Below are positions 1 through 11,400 of a stretch of 64,000 nt of DNA, one piece after another. The DNA comes from Blastomussa wellsi (Eukaryota; Cnidaria; Anthozoa; Scleractinia; Plerogyridae). Numbering within the stretch: the first letter of the stretch is position 1; each line of letters begins with the position of its first letter. Under the pieces are notes generated by a model, which had not been told where the DNA came from, did no database searches, and saw only the letters and a list, made by a program, of their open reading frames with translations. Location of the stretch: positions 27,868,315 through 27,932,314 of the forward strand of contig OX393561.1 in NCBI GenBank assembly GCA_947652115.1, in the 5' to 3' direction. A program made the position numbers and the translations under genes.

Positions 1-163
1 CTTCATCCAATAACAGTGTTTCAATTTCATTCTGAGCTTTAGTAAGAGAGACTAGGTGACCAGAACGAAGACGCTTCAGGGATAACGCTCTCTCCCACAG
101 GACATCTTCGGAATTTAACAGCGTGGAAGGTCGCGATTCGCGTTTTTTGACGCTGTTTTCCAT
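1..163 (-). CDS. Start of an unrecognised ORF, possibly gag-like, cut by the window edge
   Basis: An ATG at 161-163 on the minus strand opens a frame with no stop up to the window edge (54 codons). It begins MENSVKKRESRPS and continues with a charged, probably helical stretch (ALSLKRLRSGHLVSLTKAQN). Charged helical N-termini of this kind occur in gag-like proteins of cnidarian retroelements, but this is only a resemblance. It lies downstream of CIAPIN1 exon 3 on the same strand, so it could be an element inside a CIAPIN1 intron or the first exon of another gene. The family is not identified. Confidence 0.3.
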   Translation of the reverse strand, partial: MENSVKKRESRPSTLLNSEDVLWERALSLKRLRSGHLVSLTKAQNEIETLLLDE

Positions 164-756
164 TTCATGAGGAAAGGACGTCTAATTCGCCAACATGGGA
201 ATTAGCGAAGGCGAAACATATCACATTTTAGCGATTCGCTGAATAATTGTGGTGTTTTCAACAGAGGTCGTTGCTCGCTAGGATGAAAACCTATCCAGCG
301 AAACCATGTGCCTTTAGTTTCGTGTTGACTTGTGCATGCAAGCAAAGCTCGGTGAATAATCTTGGTGAAACCTATCCCCAAAGCCGATAGGAACATGACA
401 AGGTCAGTTCTTCATAGAAATCCCCGTTTTATTCTGAAAATAATTAATTAATGGCTAAAATTACAAAGCTACTATGGTTTGGAAAGTTGCTAACATAGCA
501 GCATTCAAGCTAAAAATAACAACAATAAGCACACTAAACACTAAGATAAAACAACAGAGCCTACCGAGTATCGATGTTTGGTAAAAAGGATCCGGAGGTG
601 GACAAAAAAGGGAAAGAAAAGATTTCAAAAGGTAGCAATTCACTATTTTATTATTTTAATAAATTTTATAAATTTTAAAATAACTTGTTAATGATTTATC
701 AACCATTGTTAGCATAATTTAGATAGCAGGTACGATTTTATAATTACACTACTCAC

Positions 757-2314
757 AATAGAAATGTCAACAAATCCAGCAAGTTTGAGTGTAGAAGCCA
801 GTTTTTCAGGAAGTCTTAATTTTCCAGTTGATCCTGATATAACAGATAACACATTCAAAAAAGGAACAATATTGATTGATTTCAAAACAAAACATGAAAA
901 AAAAAACACAACTTGCTAAAACACTGTGTACATAATTTATTCATAAATGAAATGTGTCACTGACAATGGCCATCAGTTTCAGGTAAATCATTTAGGGAGT
1001 TCCATCATAGTTCCTTACCCAATTATATAATATATTATTTCCTAAATTTGTCATGATTACATAGCTAAATTAATTGGACAACATTCCAGTAGCCTGCGTG
1101 CAGCCGTCTCCTATTTCCTAAAGCGGAAAAGTGACGTCTGCGAAGCGGCATCGTTAATCGTGTTCCAGTATCATGCTGTTTCTCCAGAATCTGGGGACCG
1201 CTCTCTTATTGGTTGCTTTGACAGTAGCCATTGTTAGAATCAACCCTGATTGGCTGTCATCATAAAATACTCAACATAATTATGCGTTGTGTTTTCATTA
1301 ACATGCAAGAGGAAAACATTAACCGTAACTCACGAGTGATTTTGTGCAGTTTATTTCGCTTGTTGTGAGTCACAACTACAGAAGTCTGGTTCAAGGTAGA
1401 GGAGAATTTCAAAGTGACGCTCTGTACAGTTTGCTGTATACGCAAGATCCCTGTGTATCAAGCAATCAATGTGCTGGAAAGCTACGGAAGTGACCCGCGG
1501 GGATTATTATGAAAGATCGAAGACGAAATCTTACATGAAAGCGGTTATAAATCTTTCAAGGCTGAGCTGCTAGTGAATAAGGAGTTCCAAACACTTGGAA
1601 TAAACATTGTGGAATCCTAGAAGGCCGAGTACTTTTGGAAGAATCGCTTTCGTGATCATGTACTAAGAGTTACTAAAGGAGTTGACAGGCTGCCGTATAT
1701 AACTCTTTCGGTTCCTGACATTTGTCTTAGATTAGACCTGCTAAACATTTAGAATTTATGATCATGACATGAACCGAATAATAGATCAGAATTAAGCCTA
1801 CCTGAAGGTTCTGTGAGGGTTAATTTCCCACTTGGCCTTAAGATCCGAGCAATTTCTGCCAGTAGGTCAAGACTGTGTACCAGCAGAGATGGCAAGGTCA
1901 CTCCAGATAACACAACATCAAAAGATGAGTCAGGATGAGATGCTGCGAGATAATTATAACATAAAAACACTCCTGAATAACCCAAAAGTCTCCCAAGGTT
2001 TGTCGATACTACCGGGTCACATTAAAGTGAATCATTTTCAGACCAAATTGCAAAATAACTAGAGTGTATGTTGCTGTTTCCTGTCCAGTTGCAGGTGCAC
2101 AGAAAACATCACAAATTATGTGCAAGAAATCTAAATAACACCGTGGATATAAATACTAACACAGCTTAAGCCTTTCCTCGTGCTCCACGGAAACTTTGCC
2201 TGCAGATCCGACTGAAGAGTTCAGTTGAGTCACGATCTCTTCGATCTTTTTAGGAGGAGTACTTCCACACCAAATTAAAAGAACACGTTCACCATTTTTC
2301 ACCTCTTCAGCCAT
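757..2314 (-). CDS. CIAPIN1: CIAPIN1 (anamorsin), first three coding exons; partial, continues off the left edge
   Basis: Anamorsin is an Fe-S protein that, with its diflavin reductase partner, feeds electrons to the cytosolic Fe-S assembly machinery, and it is also anti-apoptotic. Coding exons on the minus strand are 2314-2161, 1942-1802 and 833-757. Each is bounded by GT donors and AG acceptors, and the phases match (1, 1, 0), giving 124 residues. The product starts MAEEVKNGERVLLIWCGS and holds the family landmarks SSFDVVLSGV, LLAEIARILRPSGKL and LKLAGFVDISI, which correspond to the N-terminal methyltransferase-like domain. The ATG at 2314 was chosen over one at 2347 because its product length fits the family. 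The linker and the C-terminal CX2CXC and twin CX2C Fe-S motifs are not in the window. Exon 1 is head-to-head with RPUSD2. Confidence 0.9.
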
Positions 2315-2424
2315 ATTGACCACCTGACGCTTTTTACTTTGGTGCATCACATTTCATGTCCCGTACACAACGCCTGTTTCTTGTATTAGTTGCCAGTCCT
2401 CACCCTTTTCAGGACGAATTCAAG
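2315..2424. promoter_or_regulatory. Shared divergent promoter of CIAPIN1 and RPUSD2 (110 bp between start codons)
   Basis: Only 110 bp separate the two start codons, so both 5' UTRs and the core promoter must sit here or overlap the coding starts. No TATA box is evident. The RPUSD2 start reads CAAGATGGCGGACG, which fits the YY1-type element known to overlap start codons of housekeeping genes. The arrangement is seen directly; co-regulation is inferred. Confidence 0.6.
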
Positions 2425-5400
2425 ATGGCGGACGCGGACGGAGAAGGGAAAAATGTGTTCTGTGAAAGCAAGCGGGGAAGAAAACGGAAAGCAAAACTGG
2501 AATCAAGAAAACAAATTAAGGTCTTGTATTTTTTGTATTAACCGGTCGTTTTACCAATTGTCTTAACATGTACATTTATCAACTTCAGAAAAAATTTATT
2601 ACACTGAATGACTGATGAGACTGTCGATGGGTATCGTTCGCTAATGATGACACGACGATCTTAGAGATTGAAGCGACGATTTACAAATTATTGCATTCAG
2701 GCAAACTATTGGCCAGTCAGACCTAAAAGATTTGAATATGAAAATTATAAGTCATTTGATCCACAGTCAAACCTGAAATGTCGAAATTATGCACCAATTA
2801 ATGTTAAGCTTGAGGGGGGGGGGGGCGAAGGCGGCCTACCCACGGGACTTAGACTGTGAGGTTTGTCCCCAGGGTGGGGATTTTGATTGGAAATTTTGAC
2901 TTGGCTGCCATTTTTAATAGTGGAGAAGCGGAAGATTTTGACACTTGACCAATTATGTTGTCCCGGGGGTGGGGAATTTGACTTCTATTTTCAGAAAATG
3001 TCAAAATCCCCACCCCATGCCCGACCCTCCCCCCCAAAGTGTCTGCGGAGATAACACTCTTTACAACAGTCAGCATCCGGTTGTTTTACAAGCGAAGTAT
3101 TTTGTTTTACAATGCATCAGGGTTCATTATATCAGCTTACAATTTAACTCTGTGGTTTGCAATTACGGCCTTTTCCAGTTAATACTTTATGTGATTAACC
3201 GTTTTGGCCAATGATGCGTTTTGGCCAATGATGTTAGCTTGTACAGCTATACAGCCTTGTGTTCTCATTGCTTTGATTCAATGCGTGACAATGGCAATTG
3301 AGGTCGTTGAGGTCGCAGCTGAAAGTGAAGAGGACATAGTAATTAATTGCATGGCAATCTTCTATGAGGAAGGAAAGGAAGGGGAGAATTTCAGAAAAAA
3401 AGAACTATGGCACGACACGGTAAACTCCCAGAGTTTATATACCTACCAGAGACAATGTGAAATCTTTGAGAACCCTGTCTCCATTGCATTTGACGTGCAG
3501 TCTGATGATACTTCAGACGATGCCACAGTAAACCAGTTGGAGGAAGAGGAGGGAGACAATTTTGATGAAAGCAGTGATGAAGAAGTTGAAGAGGATTCCA
3601 CGTTGCGTTGGGAAATTGGAAGTTCGTTGAAATTCTTAATAGGTGCAAGAACTTGGTACGGAAGAGCTGTACATTTTAACAATCGTCTTCTCCACTGAAC
3701 CTTTTACGAGACAAGAAGGTCACAATTCCAGAAGAAACATATATTCCGCATTCCACACCTAGCACAGGATCGTCCAAGGTAATCAGTCACCCAATGCAAG
3801 ATGTACAGGATCCACTGAGGATCAGTGACAGAGTTTTTCAAAGTCAAGGGAGATATTAATACTTGTTCAAGTACATGACCCACATACTTGGGATTTGGTT
3901 AGTAGTGAATAGAGTATAATAGCGTAGTACAATATACCATTGGCGTTATGATGGCATGTTTAATATTAACGCACAATGTTATCAGAATATATTACAAGTC
4001 TTGCTGATGTCAGCTTTCATATTGTGGCCTCCATGTACGTGCGATTTCAGTATTCGGGAAAAAATCCGATTCAGTTTGCGGTTTTTTGGTGTATTTCTGT
4101 GCGGTTTTGCGGTTTTCAGACCCCCCTGACGCCCCCCTCTGAAAGCGTAATAACCGATCAAGCTTGATATGTGAAGGAAAACTAGATATATATACTGTAG
4201 ATAGGGTTAGTACATGATTGTTTTCCCCTTTCTCCATCTACAAATTATTTTCTGTACGTTAGCTTCTTTAATGCAAGTGCATGACGTTTCAGCACAGTAC
4301 AGTCTCCATTTATATCACACTAGATTCGGTGTGAAAATTCGTGTGAAGTGTATAGGCCTGAAACTTTGTATGAAGGGAACCACTGTTCATATCAATATAT
4401 ATACTGTTCATATCAATGTATCATATCAATTCATGTGAATAAAACAGCTCTGTATCATAAGTTTCGTGAGTTTCCTATGGCTTTCTGGGTGCGAAAACTT
4501 TACGGGACCTTTGAGAAATGGCCCCAGGGTGCTTAATCAAATAAATATGGTAACTGTTTTTTACATTTTCTCTTCCTTTTTAAACCTGGACTATGGAATT
4601 CCTTTTTATGCTCAGATTATTTTTATGTTGTTCTGGAATAGCCTGTGTTCGGGTTTAAATGACGGCCCGAAAATACGTGAGCCCCATGAAGACTACGAAG
4701 AAGGAAAAAACGTTCCATTAGTACATTCTGGTATGCACGTGTATGATTCCACTAGTATGCAATAAGGCTGTTTGTATTGCATCGGACACTTGATTTATTA
4801 ATCTTGTCTTTTGCTGCAGCATCAACATTGCCTGCACAGTCACTGCAGTTTTATGAATGTTTAGGGTAGTCAGAACTCGGAAGGCCAATAACTAAAATCA
4901 ACCAGTCCTATCGCTCCATGGTCAATCCAATATTTGTTCGGAATGCTTCCCTGCAAATTTGTGTATTGTAATGTCCTTCAAAAGTGAATAAAAAATATAT
5001 TTCATCTCGCATGAAAACCCTGTCTAACTTTTTATAGGTCTGTCAGATGACGTTAAGTATCAGAATCGCGTTCTCTTCCATATATTATAAAATCTCTTTT
5101 CCCATGGCTTGCTCGGGACTGTACTCGGTCTTTTCTGTGCTGTCAGACCACGGGCCGACATTTTCCCAGAAATAGACCTGCCGGGTCACGGCAGGACTTA
5201 AATATTTTTCATTTGATCTCGGATCCTCTTTCAAGTTTTTACCAGGATCGATCAAAATTGATAATTTGATCACAAATCGTGTGATTATCGATATTTGTCG
5301 ATTATTTTAACTAATCGATTAATTAGTATCGAAAATATTGATAAATATTAATTTATCAATTAGCTTTTCAATGATCAATTTTGATCGATTTGTAACGTCC

Positions 5401-8400
5401 CGCTTTAAGCTTGATGCGTGAAGGAAAACTAATTACTCTTACTACGGGAGAGTGGGACTGTGGGAGCAGGAGTTCTACTCGTCTTTTTTACTTTGAGAGT
5501 GTGGGACTGCGGGAGCAGGAGTTTCACTAGCCTTTACATTAATTATTCATCGACTTCGGGAGTGCAGGACTGCGGGAGCATTAGTTCTAACACTCTTACT
5601 GACCTAAAGCGTATGAAATAATTCATATATGAACTGCGGATATAGGTGAGAGATGAGGTCAATAAATTGACCTTGCTCCTAATGTGTGGCTTCATAGCTC
5701 AGTTGGTAGAGCATTGCACCTGTATCACAGCGGTCACAGGTTTGAATTCCGTTGAAGCCCTGATTTTTTCAGGCTTCTTTAATTCCAATTGCTTAAATTG
5801 GAAATTCATTACGATGATCAGTTCTCACTTTCAATACTCTTACTTTTATTATTTTTCTACTTTGGGAGTGGGACTGCAGGAGCAGTTTCACTTGTCTTCA
5901 ATTCAATTATTCATCATCTTCGGGAGTGCGGGACTGCAGAGCTAAGGCACAGTAATGTATTAACTGCGGGAACACAAGAGCAGTAGATTTTAAAAAGGGC
6001 ATGAGTAACCGGGTATTCTGCAATTGCTACGTCGATTTGATAAAAAAGAAAATGTTAGAAAAGAAACTTAAAGGTCTGTGTGCGCAAAACAATTCTTGAC
6101 ATAAAGGCGATGAACGTACCCATAGAGAGGCTCACAGATCTAGAGCAGCTGCTGAGGGATTTGGTTGGGGATTTGTGCATGATGTAGTAGTGAATTGTCG
6201 TATGGAATTACTGTGTAAACGTAAAAGAGGAACGCTACTTTTTATAAGTCTGTTATTATTTTGCAATATTATGTCATAACTTTTATGTTGATGCAAATTT
6301 CATAAAACCCATATACGTGGCATCAAGTATGCACACTTTCTTTATCCATTGGTATTGCTCGTTCAATTCAAACAGCTAAATTTACAAATATGTACCAAAT
6401 ATAAGAAAACCGTGCAAATGATGAAGGCAAAGGATTCATTAAAGCAAATGAAAATGTACATTTACATGTTCTGTTGATAAAAGGCGATAAAAAAGGTTTT
6501 GGGTAATTTCGTGTTCCACAAAATTCATTATCAAGGATCATGGTGCATAATGCATCTTGGATGAAAATGACTATGAACTTAGTGAACTAACCATTGGTGA
6601 AGGGACCACAAGCCTTTTTTTATCTCAAGTTTTTTCGCTTATCTCATGTTAAGACAATAAACTTTCTTTGTTGAAGTACATGAAAATATAAAAATGTAAA
6701 TATAATGATTATAATATACCGCTATGTGTATTTTCAGATTGAAATAGAAATTCAGAGATACCAACCTAAAAGTCGAAATCCAGGAGAGTGTTATTTTTGG
6801 GCCATGATACCTTTTTTAACCGCCATAACAGAGTAAAAACTACAGCTCCCACAATTCATCAACAAAAAGCCTCAAAGATTTCAATGTTTTCCCAAGAAAT
6901 CGGTTAAAATAGGCATAACAACACATTTTCAAAGTCCTCTCCTTCATATTTGAGAGATTAGGTGATCCATATGGAGATCGGGAGATTCTGTATATCCTGG
7001 AGATACCATGGAATTATTGCAAAACTAAAAATATATTTGTATCATCTCCTGGTCTTCCAAACAGGTCAATAGACATCTGGGATATAAAGCAAATATGCTC
7101 AAAATAGGGTTTCCCTATTTCACCGACTAAAACTTGTTCCTGGATCTCATCAGCTTTTAAAATGGTGGCTAGTGTCAACCATGTCTTCCAATTATTGGTG
7201 AAATACTTATTGAACTTTAAAGTCTGGGAATGGGTAACAAAATTGAGGTTAAAGGAGCTCTGTCACGGATGACACAGTTTGAACAGTTTAGCCTAAATTT
7301 TTCAAATTTGTCAATTACCATCCTTCTCAATCTTCCTCATTCAAAGCCATCCTTGATTCTTCCGTGTTTATTGGTGCATTGTTCGTGTTTTCTACCTTGG
7401 TAAATGATTATTTCAAGGTTTTCTTTTGATGTGAAGGCAATTATAGGTTGCATCAAGTTGACTTTATTCATGGTGACTGTGCCCTTTTAAATTTGCTCTT
7501 TGATGGGCTAGGGGTTCTAAGACCCCAGCAGCATAGGCATTTGGGCACCTTAAGACTTTGGGGGGCTGTAACCGCCATGCCCGAAAAAATTACAAAATGT
7601 TTGAATGCATTAGCATTAAACCGGTATACAATCGCCCAAAAATTGCTACTGCCTTTGCCTGAATCCTGAGCGTTTTGCCCGAAAAATGTCAAAAATTTTC
7701 GAAAATGAGGGGACTGCAGCCCCCTGGGCCCCCTTATACGCCGTTGCCCAGCAGAACACTCCACCCAAATTTTGCCACCAAGCAATGAGTTTGACAAAAC
7801 ACCTCTTGGGACTGGGACCCTGAGAAATCTTGGAGTGTCTTCAGAAGAATAATTCTTAATTAGAAAATTCCAGAGGAATTTGCAAAAATGGGATTCCTTT
7901 GCCTACAAGAGGTGTTCAACTTGTCGAGACATGGCATGTAACAAGTAACTGAGTATATTGTTCAGCTAGCACTGGTAATTATAAACACATGAAACCCTCA
8001 GTTACAGGTGCCACTGTGGAATACTGGTAAATATAAAAGCAAATACATGTCTGTAATTTCTTTTATTTAATACCGTATTTTAGAAAGCTGCAAAAGGAAA
8101 AAACATCAAAAATCCAGGATTTGATCAAGAACTGCTTAAAGAAACCACATGTTATATGAGAAATGGTAAGTGGCTATATTAAAATGAATATATTCTAGAT
8201 CTTGTCATCATTTGTGGGTAATGCTGACAATGATAGCTTTTATCAAGGAATGAAAAAATTAAAGTTAGCGATATCTGATAATGCAATAAAGTCATTAATC
8301 TGTTATAAACCTAGCCCGTGTAGCATTTGGGTCTGTTGCAGTCAACCTTAGCTGGTAAATGTTTGCAAAACCTTTGTAAATGTTGTGGTTTAATTTTACC

Positions 8401-11400
8401 CTTGGTACAATTCACTATTTCCTTTTTTTAGTGTTTGGTAATTTATGATAATGAAAATATAAAACCAGTCCAAGTGCAAATACCGGTGTATCACCTACAA
8501 AAGAACACCTGTGCAGCACACCTATGTCATCAACAGAACACCTTTGGAACCTTCCGAAACTGAGAAAGACCTTGGTGTGTGGGTGTCAAGCGATCTTACG
8601 TAGGACAAACAAGTGATGTAACAGTGCTCAAAAGCCAATAAACTTCTCGGCTTTTGTGCATCGAGCTTCTAGGTGCTTTCAAAGCATCCAAATGTGTCGC
8701 ACACTGTATCTCTCTATCACCCGGTGCCAAGAGGCTAAAAAGCTTTGCAACCCAAGTATGGTCACCACAGACCATTGGCTTTAAATTAATTGAAGCGAGT
8801 TTAAAAAATCCAGTAGTGCATAACAAAACTTATTTTGAAACTTCCGTTCTGTTGTGATATAGCCCATAAGACCTGCCTCTAATTAACAAATCTGTTACAT
8901 ATCTCATCATACTGGCATGAATAATTTTTTGGATATGTTTTTCTTCTATAAAAAGTTGTAAATAACTTAGTATTCATAAAGAGTGAAGCTCTGCCTGTCA
9001 CTTTTCAAACTCATTAATAATTCATCTAGTTAAAACAAAGAAAATCATAACCGTGAAAGAGGTTTGGATACCTGATCTTAATTAGCATAGATTTTTATCA
9101 ATTTCGTCATTATATTGTCAAATAAGCTGTGTATCAACGAGGCATAGCTGAATTACTACAAAGTTCAGTCCTCTCATAGTACTTTGGCAGAACACAGCAA
9201 AATTTAAGTTCCATTCATTAAGTTTCATGTCAAACAAGTGTTTTCCCTTATACAGTTGAATTCAACCCGGACTAATAGTCCCCTTAAAAACAAAGTTGAT
9301 GATTCTCCCTTTGACGTAGCCTTGTTGGATCCAATTTGTCACTTATTTTCGAGAACTAAATGGCTTAAAAACTGTAAACAACTTGTATTTTAGCAACCAC
9401 ACCATCTGACCATGCCATTTGATGTGTATGTCCATTTTTTTAAACACAAGCATTAGCCAATGAGCATGTGAGAATTTCTGCAGTCGTGGTAAAAACTGAT
9501 TTTACTCAGACTGCTTTTGCACCAGTCGCTTCTGTTATTCATGTTGCGAGTGCCTTTGTGTGTGTCAATTTGCCTTCCTAGATTCTTTTGTGAATAAAAT
9601 AAGATAAATGAGGACTTGGTATGAATTTGGATTTTACTGAGTGTGGCCCAATATGCATGAATGGTGTTGTCTGATATCATATTTACTCTTCATACTCTGA
9701 TAGAGATAATGAATCTTTTTCATGTAACCAGCATTATTATATGGCTGCAATAGTATGCGCGCTCTGATTGGCTGCTGAGCGGGCAAGATTTTCTTGTAAT
9801 GACCGGGCATTATGAAAATTTTTCTCGGCTCTACGGCTCTGTTAAGTTGTGAGTAAAAGCTACGAGCGTGTGGGCGAAAACAACAAAAAATATGGACAAA
9901 GTACAACTATATTTTCAATAACTGAAAGAAAAACTAGCATACAGATACTTCTTTAGTATGAGCGCCGAAGAGAGCCATAGTGGTAGCGAATTTTATTATC
10001 CAAAGGACGAAGAACAGGCCAAAACTGAGCCAAACAACATGAGCAAAGTTATCACTCACGAAGACGAAATTTTCGGTAACAGTCAAGAGGAATTAAAAAA
10101 GTTTGTTGAAGAACAGAAAAGTGAAAACACTGTGAAAAAAACGTCAAGTGACATGAAGTGTTTTTACCGTTTTCTTGGCGACATAAACAAGACAAATGTT
10201 CAGATTTTGGACTTACCACCGGAAGAACTTGACCACCTCCTGAGAAAGTTCTTTAAAGACGTAAGGAAAATAATTCGAGCCAAGTACTTTGACGGAACTG
10301 CAGAGAAGTATCCAGAGGTTTCTGTTTGATTCCGGGTCCAAGATGAACATTCTGAAGGACAATGAGTTTGCGTTTTCACGAAAAGTGCTGGAAGCCAAGC
10401 GTAAATCCTCGTTGTGCAAGGCAAAGGCAACCGTCCCAACGCGACTGGGTTCGCTGACTGAAGAAGAAGAAAAGCTTTTTCAGAGTGGCGCATTCGGTGC
10501 CGAAAATCCCGTAGCCCTTCAGAGAACCATGTGGTGGATTTTGTCCCTGCATTTCATGTTTAGAGCCCGTGACGAGAGCCGTAAATTGTGCTGAGGAGAC
10601 ATTTCCTTGCAGATGGATCCAATTCGAGATGGCCGCGAAATGCTTGTTTGGCTGAATGAGCTGTAAATAATGCGAGCGTTCCAGCAGCTTCAAATGGTAT
10701 TTTTCCTGGAGCGAATATCAGCAGTATCTCTGGATGTTACTTTCAGATCTTCAGTGGCTCAGTGAAATTGATCCAACAAGGAAAAAGCGACGTTATGTTA
10801 TTGAGAGCGACGACGAAGATTAATATTCATCGCAAGCGTCACTGAATTCACTGCAAGTTCTTCCCACGTGTTCAAAATTCAATCACAAACTGGGCCCATC
10901 TTTGCCTTAGCTTTTAAAATTTTTAACGGTCAAACACTTGTAAACACAGGTCAGTGTGTTTTTTTGAAATTTAAGTGGTTAAATTTGCCCTAGATCTTGA
11001 CGTAAATACAAAAATTGTCTCGTCAAAGAAACTGTCTTGTGGTTTTGATCGCATTGCCAGGTTTGTTTCGGTTCAGTGAACACGACCTTGAATGACCTCT
11101 TGCAACTTGGGTGGAAAAACCTGATCACCCAGCGTCAATTTCAAGAAGCTCTAATGGTGTTCAAAGCTCTTAATAATCTGGCTCCTGACCATTTATCCTC
11201 TATGTTTACTGAGCGCAGTACGTCAGGCTATGTCTTAAGGGACTCTATGAACAAATTAAATGTCCCTCTACCAAGAACCAACTATCTAAAAAGGAGCTTT
11301 AGCTATAGAGGTGCAACTCTCTGGAATAGTCTGCCCTGCAATCTTAGGCAAGAGAAATCTCTAGCTCGTTTTAAGCAATTGTTAAACTTTCATTTTAGTG

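Noticed and set aside
5688..5759. Functional tRNA gene
   Set aside because: The anticodon stem pairs poorly, and the head is joined to a SINE-like tail.
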